Notes under the pieces: model-generated | Seen by the model: the letters and a program-made list of their open reading frames with translations, nothing else | Told to the model about the DNA's origin: nothing | The model's database searches: none | NCBI RefSeq assembly: GCF_013697775.1 | Contig: NZ_JACCWG010000109.1 | Location: 1-43,452, forward strand | Direction of reading: 5' to 3' | DNA length: 43,452 nucleotides | Source of the DNA: Ramlibacter sp. | GTDB taxonomy: Bacteria > Pseudomonadota > Gammaproteobacteria > Burkholderiales > Burkholderiaceae_C | Shown: piece by piece, positions 1 to 7,604 of the stretch | Numbering within the stretch: the first letter of the stretch is position 1 | How the letters are laid out: each line of letters opens with the position of its first letter | Program-made: the position numbers and the translations under genes

Positions 1-122
1 CAACCCCAAACCATTCATCTGGACAGCCAGTGCTTCGGACATCCTGGCCAAGGTCACCAGAGCCAAGGCTGCATTGGCTGCGATCTCACGATAAGTACAG
101 AACAGAGGCGCGCACCACACTA
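1..122 (+). mobile_element. Right end of an IS630-type element (runs in from outside the window)
   Basis: The first 94 bases encode the C-terminus of an IS630-type transposase. The roughly 28 bases after its stop end in CACTAG, where recognisable M4 protease coding sequence begins. IS630 elements are known to insert at TA dinucleotides, so the boundary is probably the TA at about 121-122. The last bases (GGCGCGCACCACACTA) would then be the right terminal repeat. The left end is outside the window, so the repeat cannot be confirmed here. Confidence 0.6.
2..94 (+). CDS. IS630-type transposase, C-terminal fragment (partial at window edge)
   Basis: Frame 2 reads NPKPFIWTASASDILAKVTR and ends ...AKAALAAISR followed by TAA. 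The pattern PKPFxWTAxAxxILxKVxRA is the characteristic C-terminal tail of IS630-family transposases, which carry a DDE catalytic core further upstream (not visible here). The fragment is too short for the ORF track. It is simply the end of a gene that starts outside the window, so whether the full transposase is intact cannot be judged. Its stop lies about 28 bp before the inferred element end. Confidence 0.7.
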   Translation, partial: NPKPFIWTASASDILAKVTRAKAALAAISR

Positions 123-467
123 GGACGTGCGGTGCGCTCTCTGAAAGACCCCGGCAACCCCGCGCGCACCTACGAGGCCGACGACCAAGCGAAGGATATG
201 ACCGGGTACGTGCCCAATGGCGACGTGCACGCCAATTCGGGTATTCCCAACCATGCGTTCTATCTGGCCGCGCGCGCGCTCGGCGGCCATTCATGGGAGC
301 GCGCGGGCCGCATCTGGTACGAAGCCTTGCACAATATCGGCGCACGCGCGGGTTTCACCGACGCCGCGGCGGCCACGACCGCGGCGGCCGCCACCTTGTT
401 CGGCGACACATCCGCCGAACGCCGAGCGGTAGCGGCGGCTTGGCGCAAAGTCAAAGTCCTCACTTAA
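123..467 (+). pseudogene. M4 (thermolysin-family) metalloprotease, headless C-terminal remnant
   Basis: The reading frame contains NGDVHANSGIPNHAFYLAAR followed by LGGHSWERAGRIWYEAL. This is the signature of the C-terminal domain of thermolysin/protealysin-type secreted zinc proteases, including the Asp and His of the active site (DVHxNSG). The N-terminal propeptide and the HExxH zinc site are absent. The ORF listed as 30-467 is misleading: its first 30 or so codons are an out-of-frame reading of the IS630 end, and protease-like sequence starts at about 'RAVRSLKDPG' right after the TA at 121-122. The simplest reading is that the IS630 element split the gene and only the 3' third remains here. 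The remnant has no start signal and is presumed inactive. Confidence 0.75.
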
Positions 468-489
468 ACGACAATTCCGCAATGTTATG

Positions 490-517
490 CGCCGTCCTGG
501 ACGGCGTTTGCTATCCT
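490..517 (+). promoter_or_regulatory. Candidate promoter with 17-bp palindrome ahead of the adenylate cyclase gene
   Basis: Bases 490-506 form a perfect odd palindrome, CGCCGTCC-T-GGACGGCG. It is followed by TATCCT at 512-517, which resembles a -10 box. No good -35 box is visible, so the palindrome covers the place where a -35/spacer would sit. It could be an operator. The single-base centre makes a normal terminator hairpin unlikely, because a loop needs at least three bases. This is inferred from sequence only. Confidence 0.3.
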
Positions 518-557
518 CGGACTTGCACCAGCGGTGCAACTGAGGGAGCACAAACGC

Positions 558-3500
558 ATGCGCTGCGTTTCCTGCATGACAGCCAACCCCGTCGGAAACC
601 GGTTCTGCGAGAGCTGCGGTGGGCAGCTGCATTTGACCTGCTCGGCCTGCGGGCACGAGGCCAGCCTCACGGCGCGCTACTGCGGCAATTGCGGCCACTC
701 CCTCTTGTCTGCCGCCGCTGCGGGCACCGCTGTGGAGCGCAGTCCCAAATGGGGCGAGCTGAAGCAGGCCACTGTACTGTTCGCCGACGTGGTCGGTTCG
801 ACGGAGCTCGTCGCAAACCTCGACCCTGAGCAAGCCATGGGTCGGCTGCGGCCGGCAGTTCTGCGCATGCGCCACTCCATCGAACGTTTCGGCGGCACCG
901 TGGTGCGGACCCTGGGCGACGGCGTCATGGCGTTGTTCGGCGTCCCACGCACCCTGGAAGGACACGCGCTACTCGCTTGCCAGGCCGCGCTGCATATGCA
1001 GCACGTCTTCAGCCAGGGGCTGGCCGGACTGTCGATCCGTGTCGGACTGCACTCCGGCCAGGTTGCGTCGGACCCCGAGGATGCGGCGGATGGACATGGC
1101 GGCGGTGCGCACGGGCTCACCATCCATTTGGCCAGCCGGGTGATCGCCCTAGCGGAGCCCGGCGGCATCTGCCTGACGGAAGCCTGCCGTGCGGCGGCCG
1201 GCTCGACATGCAAAGTGCACTCGATCGGCGCCCACAGGCTGAAGGGCATTCCACAGGCGGTGGAGATTCTGCAACTCGCCGGGGTGGGGGCTGAGTCCCG
1301 GGCCGGGGCATCTCCGCCCTTGCAGCAGACCACCTTCCGCGGGCGCACCGATGAACTCGAGTTTCTGAGTCGCGCGCTTCAGCGTCTGCAGGCTGGAACC
1401 GCACAGGTCGTCGGCGTGACAGGCGAGCCTGGAACCGGCAAGAGCCGGCTGTGCCATGAGTTTGCGCAGGCGTGCCGCAATCGCGGTACCCCCGTCTACG
1501 AGGTGCGGGCGCAGCCCTACGGCCATGCGCTGCCGATGCAGCCAGTCCTGGAGCTGTTCCGCACTTACTTCTTTTGCATCGTGGCTAGCGACGATGGCGC
1601 AACGGCGCGCGCGCGCATTTCGGCGCGCCTGGAGCCGTTGCAGCCGACAGCGGCGGACCTGGAGCTTCTTTTCGAGTTCTTCGGAGTGGCGCCGCCGGGC
1701 GCACCGCCAATTGCGCTCGGCCCGCGCGCACGCCAGGCCCGGCTGCTCGCGCGGCTGAAGGAGCTCATACGCGCGGATGGCGATACGGAACGCCTGATCC
1801 TGATCGAGGACATGCATTGGCTGGACGAGGGCAGCGAGGAGTTCGTAGGCGCCATCCTGGAGGCGGTGGTCGGCACGCGAACTCTGCTACTGCTCAACTA
1901 CCGCACATCTTACCGTTGCCCGTGGCTGAACGTTCCGTACTTCACGCAGCTGCAGCTCAGCGAATTACCCACGGCGGCCATGGATGCCATCGTTGCCGAG
2001 CTACTCGCCCCGCTGAGCGCGCTGCCGGACATCTGCCGCCTGATCTGCGAACGCAGCGCCGGCAATCCGTTCTTCGCCGAAGAGCTGGTGCGCACTTTGG
2101 CCGACAGCAAACTGCTGTCCCCGGAAACGGGTTTGCCGGTTGGCGGCGTGGAGGCAGTGGAGCGGGCTCTGCCCGCGACGCTGCAAGCTGTCATCGGCGC
2201 GCGCCTCGACTCGCTCGGCGAGCCGGAAAAAACGCTTGTGCAGATGTGCGCGATCATTGGCAAGGACATTCCGCTCGCAGTGCTCGAGCACGTGGCCAGT
2301 CGGCTGGCCAGCCAGATCGAGCGCGGGCTGGAGGGGCTGTGCCACGCCGGACTGATCCTGCCGCAAACCGCGCGCGGCGGCCGCCGCTTTGCATTTCGGC
2401 ACCCTTTGATCCAGGAAGTAGCGTACGGCGCCCAGCTCAAGGTGCGGCGAGGCCAAGTGCATGCGACCGTCGCCGCGGCGATGGAGCTGTACTACGTCGA
2501 GCAACTCGACGAGTACGCCAGCTTGGTCGCTTACCACCACGAGCAGGCCGGCCAGCATCTCTCGGCGGCGCGCTTCATGGCACGCGGCGCGCTGTGGATG
2601 GCCTCGGCAAGTTCGGCGCGCGGCATCCGTGCTTGGCGCAAGGTGCGCTCGCTGTTGGAGCAGTGCCCCCGCTCGTCAGAGGTGGATCGGTTGCGCGCGT
2701 TCGCCGCCGGCAAGATCTGCTATCTCGGCTGGCGCGAAGGCCTGGAGCGCGGTGAGCTGGAACATCTCATCACCGACGCGATCAGTCTCGCCGCCGACAC
2801 GGACAGCGGACTGATCCAGTTGCTGCTGTTCGCCCGCGGGCGCTTGATCCAGTCCAGCGGCGGCGCCGCCGACAACTATGTTGAGAACGTGCAACGTGCA
2901 CTGGGCATGGCGAGCGCGCAGGAGAGCCCCGGGCGAATGGCGACGCTGCAGCTCGCGCTCAGCCATGCCTATGCTTGGGCCGGGATGCTCAAGGAGGCTC
3001 TTCAGGCCAGCGACGCGGCGCTCGCAGGGCTGGGTCGCATCGATTTGGTGGATCGAGAATTCATCGGTTTCTCCGTGGAGCAATGGGCCTACGGCATCCG
3101 CTTGCGACTGCTGAACAGGATGGGGCGGCTGCAGGAAGCGCGCGAGTGCCTGGTCAGTCTCTCGGAGCACGTTTCCAGCGTGGCGGACCCCGTGATGCGC
3201 CAGCTGGTGCACTACGCGTATCTGGACTACGCGTGGCTCAGCAGAGATCGGGAGCTGGCCCGGCATCACGGCGAACTCGTGCTGCGCATCCCTGAGGAGG
3301 ACGCGAGTCCCTACTGCAGAGTGCTGGCGCACAGCGGCCGCGCGATCGCGCTGCAGGTCGAGGGCGACTTGCGCGCGGCAAAGCTCAGTTTCCACGAGGC
3401 CTTGCAGACCGTGCGGCAAGGCCGGGTGGGGCTGGATTTTGAGCCGGAATTCCTTGCTGGGATTGCCGAGTGCGAGCTGGACCTGGGAGAACTGGAAGCA

Positions 3501-3770
3501 ACCGTCGCAATGGCGAGAGAGGCGATTCGCGCGGCTCGCGAGCGGACGAACCGCGTCACGGAATGCCGGGCGATGCTCACGTTGGCTGCGGCGTTGGCGG
3601 CGTGCGGCGGCGAAGAGGGGCGCCGGGAAGCAGCGTCTCTGTTGGAGGACGCGCAAGTGCTGCTCGCGCTGACTGGCGCCCAGGCGTTTCACCCAGCCCT
3701 GTTGCGCGCGCGCGAGGCCATCGCCCAGGCCGCGGCGCCGGACACCGCGTCAACCGCGGTGGACGAGTAG
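558..3770 (+). CDS. Class III adenylate/guanylate cyclase with double zinc ribbon, AAA/STAND ATPase and TPR-like repeats
   Basis: This large (1070-residue) signalling protein belongs to a recurrent family of cyclase-ATPase fusions. Counting from the ATG at 558, residues 3-20 and 28-45 form two CxxC...CxxC zinc ribbons. Residues about 65-230 are a class III cyclase domain, with metal-binding Asp77 in FADVVGST and Asp121 in LGDGVMALFG. Walker A (GEPGTGKS) lies near 289-296 and Walker B (LILIEDMHWLDE) near 412. The C-terminal 450 residues are alpha-helical and TPR-like. The ORF track starts at a GTG at 534, but the ATG at 558 has GAGGGA about 10 bases upstream and opens directly into the zinc ribbon. 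It probably makes cyclic nucleotide in response to a signal sensed by the ATPase/TPR part; the signal is unknown. Its 3' end overlaps the convergent methyltransferase by 21 bp. Confidence 0.85.
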   Translation: MRCVSCMTANPVGNRFCESCGGQLHLTCSACGHEASLTARYCGNCGHSLLSAAAAGTAVERSPKWGELKQATVLFADVVGSTELVANLDPEQAMGRLRPAVLRMRHSIERFGGTVVRTLGDGVMALFGVPRTLEGHALLACQAALHMQHVFSQGLAGLSIRVGLHSGQVASDPEDAADGHGGGAHGLTIHLASRVIALAEPGGICLTEACRAAAGSTCKVHSIGAHRLKGIPQAVEILQLAGVGAESRAGASPPLQQTTFRGRTDELEFLSRALQRLQAGTAQVVGVTGEPGTGKSRLCHEFAQACRNRGTPVYEVRAQPYGHALPMQPVLELFRTYFFCIVASDDGATARARISARLEPLQPTAADLELLFEFFGVAPPGAPPIALGPRARQARLLARLKELIRADGDTERLILIEDMHWLDEGSEEFVGAILEAVVGTRTLLLLNYRTSYRCPWLNVPYFTQLQLSELPTAAMDAIVAELLAPLSALPDICRLICERSAGNPFFAEELVRTLADSKLLSPETGLPVGGVEAVERALPATLQAVIGARLDSLGEPEKTLVQMCAIIGKDIPLAVLEHVASRLASQIERGLEGLCHAGLILPQTARGGRRFAFRHPLIQEVAYGAQLKVRRGQVHATVAAAMELYYVEQLDEYASLVAYHHEQAGQHLSAARFMARGALWMASASSARGIRAWRKVRSLLEQCPRSSEVDRLRAFAAGKICYLGWREGLERGELEHLITDAISLAADTDSGLIQLLLFARGRLIQSSGGAADNYVENVQRALGMASAQESPGRMATLQLALSHAYAWAGMLKEALQASDAALAGLGRIDLVDREFIGFSVEQWAYGIRLRLLNRMGRLQEARECLVSLSEHVSSVADPVMRQLVHYAYLDYAWLSRDRELARHHGELVLRIPEEDASPYCRVLAHSGRAIALQVEGDLRAAKLSFHEALQTVRQGRVGLDFEPEFLAGIAECELDLGELEATVAMAREAIRAARERTNRVTECRAMLTLAAALAACGGEEGRREAASLLEDAQVLLALTGAQAFHPALLRAREAIAQAAAPDTASTAVDE

Positions 3771-4298
3771 GGTGAACTCGTTCAGCCCATAGCCGGCGAT
3801 CAGTTCGCACCGGCCGCCGAGCGTTTCCTCGCAGAAGGCGACCCAGGGCTGGGGATCTGTGCGGTACAGCTGCGGTGCCTGAGGGAGGTGGGTGGGCTCC
3901 GGTGTGAGGAGATTGAACGCGAAGCCGTACCGTGACGTCCGGGCGAGCACCGCCAAGCTGCGCCGGACCAGTGCCTCCCATTGCGGGCGAGCCGCGTCCA
4001 GCTTCACATTGAAGGTGCCACTGGCAACGCAGTAGTCGGCAATGCGCGGGCTGTGCCGGCTGACGCGAAAGCGCGCCTCGGGGTATGCCCGCCAGAGACG
4101 CCGCGCGGCCTCGATCATGGGCTTGGCCAAATCGATGCCGAGATAGTCGACGCTGGCAGGCCGCGCCTGCCAGAGGTAGCCGAAGAGAGCTCCATAGCCG
4201 CAGCCCAGGTCGTTCAGGCTGAATCGGCGTTGCCGCCGGCAGACCAGAAGCAGCTTGCGGAAGCGCAACTCCTGGGTGGCGGCCGACGACCAGTCCAC
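3750..4298 (-). CDS. Class I SAM-dependent methyltransferase (start uncertain)
   Basis: A Rossmann-fold methyltransferase: motif I is DLGCGYGALFGYL and the acidic end of beta-2 is YLGIDLAKPMIEAAR, both typical SAM-binding elements. The substrate cannot be told. The listed start is a GTG inside a stretch (ATPAGVDWSSAATQELRF) that looks like mid-family sequence. The frame stays open upstream and reads ASYYGALVTREG, which also fits the family. However, no ATG, GTG or TTG was found in that extension, which runs into the end of the upstream gene on the same strand. The true start may be a rare CTG (near 4362 or 4385), or the 5' end may have been damaged. The 3' end overlaps the convergent cyclase gene. 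Confidence 0.7.
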   Translation of the reverse strand: MDWSSAATQELRFRKLLLVCRRQRRFSLNDLGCGYGALFGYLWQARPASVDYLGIDLAKPMIEAARRLWRAYPEARFRVSRHSPRIADYCVASGTFNVKLDAARPQWEALVRRSLAVLARTSRYGFAFNLLTPEPTHLPQAPQLYRTDPQPWVAFCEETLGGRCELIAGYGLNEFTLLVHRG

Positions 4299-4374
4299 GC
4301 CAGCCGGCGTCGCGCCCTCGCGCGTGACGAGCGCCCCGTAGTAGCTGGCGACCGCTGCGTGCAGGGCGGCGTCT

Positions 4375-4965
4375 TCAGCTACCAGACTTTTTGGCCTTGG
4401 TGGTCTTCTTGGTCGCAGGCTTGCGGCTGGAAACCGCGCTCTTGCCCTGCTGTCCGCGCGCGGCAGCCCGTGCCGCTCTCGCCTCGTTCGCCGCCTGCAC
4501 CGACTGCATCGGCAGCGAGATGGCCAAGTAGTCCTGCTCCAGGTAGTGCAGGGCGCGATGGCCGTGCGTGACCTTCACCTGGGCGTTCTCCTCTGCACCG
4601 CGCATGTCGTGCGAGGTGAAGTACACCGGCAAGGGCTTTTTCGCCGCAAGGTTCTTGGCGATCGCATCCACAATCGCCTCGTCGCCGTTCTTGCCCTTCA
4701 CGTTCGAGGGGTGCTTGGCCAGCGCGCCGAGCAGATTCAGCCAGCGGTTGCGGATCTCGTTGTTGCGCGCACCGATGTTTAGTGCGCTCACACTGGTACG
4801 GAACGTCCGGCCCGCCTTGAAAATCTTGAATTCCTTCTGGAGTTCGGCCATCTCCTCGACGCCGCCGTAATGGGCCTCGCTGCCCTGGGACGGCGCGAAC
4901 CGGAGGTTCAATTCCTCCAGCATGCTGCCGATGTAGATGTCGTGCTCCTGCATGAACCAGCCCAT
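4375..4965 (-). CDS. Unrecognised protein with a basic Lys/Ala-rich tail
   Basis: I do not recognise this 196-residue protein. The ATG at 4965 (MGWFMQEHDIYIG) has AAGGA about 8 bases upstream and is preferred over the track's start at 5037. Residues 1-150 are a compact, charged, globular-looking region without a signal peptide or membrane segment. The last 40 residues are rich in Lys, Arg, Ala and Ser (ending KPATKKTTKAKKSGS), a composition often seen in nucleic-acid-binding tails. It lies immediately upstream of the methyltransferase on the same strand, and the two frames abut, so they may be co-transcribed. No function is proposed. Confidence 0.7.
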   Translation of the reverse strand: MGWFMQEHDIYIGSMLEELNLRFAPSQGSEAHYGGVEEMAELQKEFKIFKAGRTFRTSVSALNIGARNNEIRNRWLNLLGALAKHPSNVKGKNGDEAIVDAIAKNLAAKKPLPVYFTSHDMRGAEENAQVKVTHGHRALHYLEQDYLAISLPMQSVQAANEARAARAAARGQQGKSAVSSRKPATKKTTKAKKSGS

Positions 4966-5306
4966 AGCGTTAATCCTTGTGGACAAAGTGTGGCGAAGTG
5001 TAAGCGCGCGCGCCGAAGGGCGCAATCGCCCACGCACCCGCCTCTGAACGCCCGAGATAGGCGTCTGTACGTCGCTCGCGGTGCTTGGAAGGCCTTCGCA
5101 CCCGATGCTCGCTCATGCAAACCTTTGAAGGACGCAAGTTGCTGATCGAGCGCATTGCCGTGATGGGGCTGATGCCGGCGGCCGAGGCCGCCGGCATCAG
5201 CTCGCGCGCCGCCCGCAAGTGGCGAGATCGCTTGGAGAACGAAGGTGTTGATGGACTGATGGACCGCAGCTCGCGCCCGGCCAAAACGCGCAGTTGCGTC
5301 GAGCCC

Positions 5307-5314
5307 GAGCTGCC
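5307..5314. repeat. Target-site duplication of the IS256-type element, left copy
   Basis: GAGCTGCC lies directly left of the element and is repeated at 6744-6751 directly right of it. Eight-base duplications are normal for IS256-family insertion. The copies are identical (a ninth base, C, also matches), which suggests a fairly recent insertion with no later rearrangement between the ends. Confidence 0.85.
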
Positions 5315-5343
5315 GGGGCTGTCTGAATTTTCGTGTTTGAGGC
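5315..5343. repeat. IS256 left terminal inverted repeat
   Basis: GGGGCTGTCTGAATTTTCGT followed by GTTTGAGGC. It pairs with 6715-6743, and the inner 11 bases are identical. Confidence 0.85.
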
Positions 5344-5417
5344 GCTGAGACTTGTCCACGGCGGCGGGCGTCGCTTGCGACGAACGACCGACGCGGTGGG
5401 CAAGTCGCTCGTACATC

Positions 5418-6689
5418 TTAAGCTGTCGTCCTTGTGAATCGATCTTCATAGAGGATCGCAAACTGATTCATCGCCTCCTTCCAGTTATGTGCAGCGCGGC
5501 CCCACTCGGCCGTTATGTTTCGCAGGGCCAGCCAAATCAGCTTGCTGGCCGCGTCGTCGCTGGGGAAGTGGCCCCGCGACTTGATGATCTTGCGCAGGCG
5601 CGCATTGATGCTCTCGATGGCGTTTGTCGTGTAGATCACCCGCCTGATCTGTGGCGGGAACGCGAAGAACGGAATCACATGGCTCCATGCTCTGCGCCAA
5701 GCGGCCACCACGGTGGGGAACTTCTGGCCCCAGGGGCCTTGCTCGAACGCATCGAGTTCGCCTTGCGCCGCCTCGGCATTGGCGGCCGTGTAGATCGGCT
5801 TGATCGCCGCAGCCAGCACCTTGCGGTCCTTCCAGCTCGCGTAGTCCAGCGAGTTGCGAATCAGGTGCACGATGCACGTCTGCAGTGTCGTGGCCGGGAA
5901 CACCGCTGCGAGCGCCTCAGGCATGCCCTTCAAGCCATCAGTGACCGCAATCAGGATGTCACCCACGCCGCGGGTCTTCAGCTCGTTGAACACCTTCATC
6001 CAGAACTTGGCGCCTTCGCTGCCCTCGATCCACAAGCCCAGGATGTCGCGCGTGCCATCGGGCAACACGCCCAGGGCCAGGTAGATGGCCTTGTTGCGAA
6101 CCACCGCGTCTTCCTTGATCTTCACGCGCAGGGCGTCGAAGAACACCACCGGGTACATCGGCTCCAGGGGCCTGGCCTGCCAGGCGGTGACTTCGGCCAT
6201 CACCGCCTCGGTGACGCTGCTGATGAATTCAGCCGACACATCGGTGCCGTAGGTCTCGCGCAGGAACCCCTGGATCTCGCGCATGGTCATGCCCCGCGCG
6301 TACAGGGCGATGATGGTTTCGTCAAAGCCGGTGAAGCGCCGCTCGTGCTTGGGGATGAGGATCGGCGCGAAGCTGCCATCGCGATCGCGCGGCACTTCGA
6401 TGCGCACCGGGCCTTCACCGGTCTGCACAGTCTTGGCGCTCTTGCCGTTGCGCTGGTTGGCAGCCGGCTCGGGCTTGGCCGCGCCCGCCGGGTAGCCCCG
6501 GTGGTGGCCCAGCTCGGCGCCCATAGCGCGTTCGATGAGCGCCTTCTTGAATGCCAGCGAGGCCGCGTTCACCGCCTCCCCGGTCATCGGGCCGGTGACG
6601 AATTGGTCAATCAGTTCGTTGGGTATCTTCGGCAGCGCCGCACTCCGAGCTGCGATGGCCGCGTTCTTCAACTTCGTTCTGCTTGGCAT
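5418..6689 (-). CDS. IS256-family (Mutator-type) transposase
   Basis: A full-length 423-residue DDE transposase. Family hallmarks are GYPAGAAKPEPAANQRNGKS, RDRDGSFAPILIPKHERR, the first catalytic region YPVVFFDALRVKIKED, the second VTDGLKGMPEALAAVFP with CIVHLIRNSLDYASWKDR, and the third in VIYTTNAIESINARLRKI. Length is normal for the family and no stop or frameshift is seen, so the protein is probably active. It starts at the ATG at 6689, just inside the right terminal repeat. The long ORF on the opposite strand (5352-6695) is its shadow. Confidence 0.95.
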   Translation of the reverse strand: MPSRTKLKNAAIAARSAALPKIPNELIDQFVTGPMTGEAVNAASLAFKKALIERAMGAELGHHRGYPAGAAKPEPAANQRNGKSAKTVQTGEGPVRIEVPRDRDGSFAPILIPKHERRFTGFDETIIALYARGMTMREIQGFLRETYGTDVSAEFISSVTEAVMAEVTAWQARPLEPMYPVVFFDALRVKIKEDAVVRNKAIYLALGVLPDGTRDILGLWIEGSEGAKFWMKVFNELKTRGVGDILIAVTDGLKGMPEALAAVFPATTLQTCIVHLIRNSLDYASWKDRKVLAAAIKPIYTAANAEAAQGELDAFEQGPWGQKFPTVVAAWRRAWSHVIPFFAFPPQIRRVIYTTNAIESINARLRKIIKSRGHFPSDDAASKLIWLALRNITAEWGRAAHNWKEAMNQFAILYEDRFTRTTA

Positions 6690-6714
6690 AAATGATCCTG
6701 TCGGTCATGGTTAT

Positions 6715-6743
6715 GCCTCAAACACAGAATTCAGGACAGGCTC
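6715..6743. repeat. IS256 right terminal inverted repeat
   Basis: Read on the minus strand it begins GAGCCTGTCCTGAATTCTGT and ends GTTTGAGGC, pairing with the left repeat at 5315-5343. Confidence 0.85.
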
Positions 6744-6751
6744 GAGCTGCC
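6744..6751. repeat. Target-site duplication of the IS256-type element, right copy
   Basis: GAGCTGCC, identical to 5307-5314. Removing the IS and one copy brings the two halves of the IS481 transposase together. Confidence 0.85.
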
Positions 6752-7519
6752 TCGCGAATCGAGCAGCTTCGCAGGCGCCGCATGCCGATGCGCCGCATCG
6801 CTGCCGTGGTCGCGCAGCGTCTCCACCATCAGCCGGCTACTGACTGGCCTGGGCTTGTCCAGCCTCAAGGCGCTCGATCCCAAGCCGGCCTTGGTGCGCT
6901 ACGAGCGAGACGCGCCAAGCGAGTTGCTGCACATGGACACCAAGAAGCTCGGGCGCATCGAGCGCGAAGGCCATCGCGTCAACGGCGATCGCACCACGCG
7001 CGTGCGGGGTGCCGGCTGGGAGTTCGCCCACGTGGCCATCGACGATCATTCGCGCGTGGGCTTCGTGCAGATGCATCCGGACGAGAAGAAGCTCTCGGCC
7101 GTGGAGTTCCTCAAAGCCGCCGTGGCGCACTACCAGGCGCTGGCGTGACCATCAAGCGCCTGATCACTGACAACGGCCCGGCCTACCGCTCCCAGCTGTT
7201 CGCGCGCACCTGCCAAGCCCTGGGCATCAAGCACACCTTCACCAGGCGTACAGGCCACAGACCAACGGCAAGGCCGAGCGCTTCATCCAGACGTGCTTGC
7301 GCGAGTGGGCCTACGGGCGCGTGTGGTCTCACAGCACCGAACGAACCAGCTGGCTGCCAGCCTTCCTGGCCTATTACAACGCCCGCCGCCCTCACTCGGC
7401 CCGGGGCTATCAGCCTCCAGCTTCCCGCCTCTGCGGGAACAACCTATTGCAACTCAACACAAGGGGTAGGTCGCGACGGTGCTCATGGATTCTCCTCAAT
7501 GCCGGTTTTAACAGGCAAG

Positions 7520-7563
7520 AAAAAGGGGAGCGCCGCGCAGCCAAGCTGCGGATGGCGCTCCCC
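7520..7563 (-). terminator. Rho-independent terminator of hpd
   Basis: Read on the minus strand, GGGGAGCGCC and GGCGCTCCCC form a 10-bp perfect outer stem (7563-7554 with 7534-7525). A second inner stem (CCGCAGC/GCTGCGC-like) and then CTTTTTCTT follow. It lies about 40 bases beyond the hpd stop codon, as expected for an intrinsic terminator. The decayed IS481 copy ends just past it. Confidence 0.85.
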
Positions 7564-7604
7564 TGAGAAGGAGGTTCTACGTACGCGACCTGCTCGCGGA
7601 AAGC

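Larger units (their letters stand above)
5315..6743 (-). mobile_element. Complete IS256-family insertion sequence
   Basis: The element is 1429 bp and carries one transposase gene on the minus strand. Its 29-bp ends are imperfect inverted repeats: the left begins GGGGCTGTCTGAATT and the right, read inward, begins GAGCCTGTCCTGAATT. Both continue to an identical inner GTGTTTGAGGC, and about 21 of 29 positions match. It is flanked by an 8-bp duplication (GAGCTGCC). It sits inside the IS481 transposase gene, so the order of insertion is clear. Confidence 0.9.
5115..7461 (+). pseudogene. IS481-type transposase, interrupted by IS256 and frameshifted
   Basis: The 5' part (5115-5314) starts MQTFEGRKLLIERIAVMG and contains the helix-turn-helix AAEAAGISSRAARKWRDRLE and DRSSRPAKTR, as in IS481-family transposases. 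It is cut by the IS256 element and resumes at 6744. The DDE core then appears in pieces: HMDTKKLGRIEREGHR, FAHVAIDDHSRVGFV, RLITDNGPAYRSQLF and QTNGKAERFIQTCLREW, ending YNARRPHSARGYQPP...LQLNT near 7461. Besides the insertion, at least four small frameshifts are visible: just after the insertion, near 6820, at 7145 (one base lost in GCGCTGG-CGTGACC) and near 7245. The expected stop after LNT is also missing. The gene is dead and clearly older than the IS256 insertion that split it. Confidence 0.85.

Noticed and set aside
5040-5114. Left terminal repeat of the IS481 element
   Set aside because: I could not find a convincing match between this stretch and the reverse complement of the sequence after 7461, so the element ends are not called.
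5352-6695. 447-residue plus-strand ORF
   Set aside because: Shadow of the IS256 transposase on the opposite strand; no family features.
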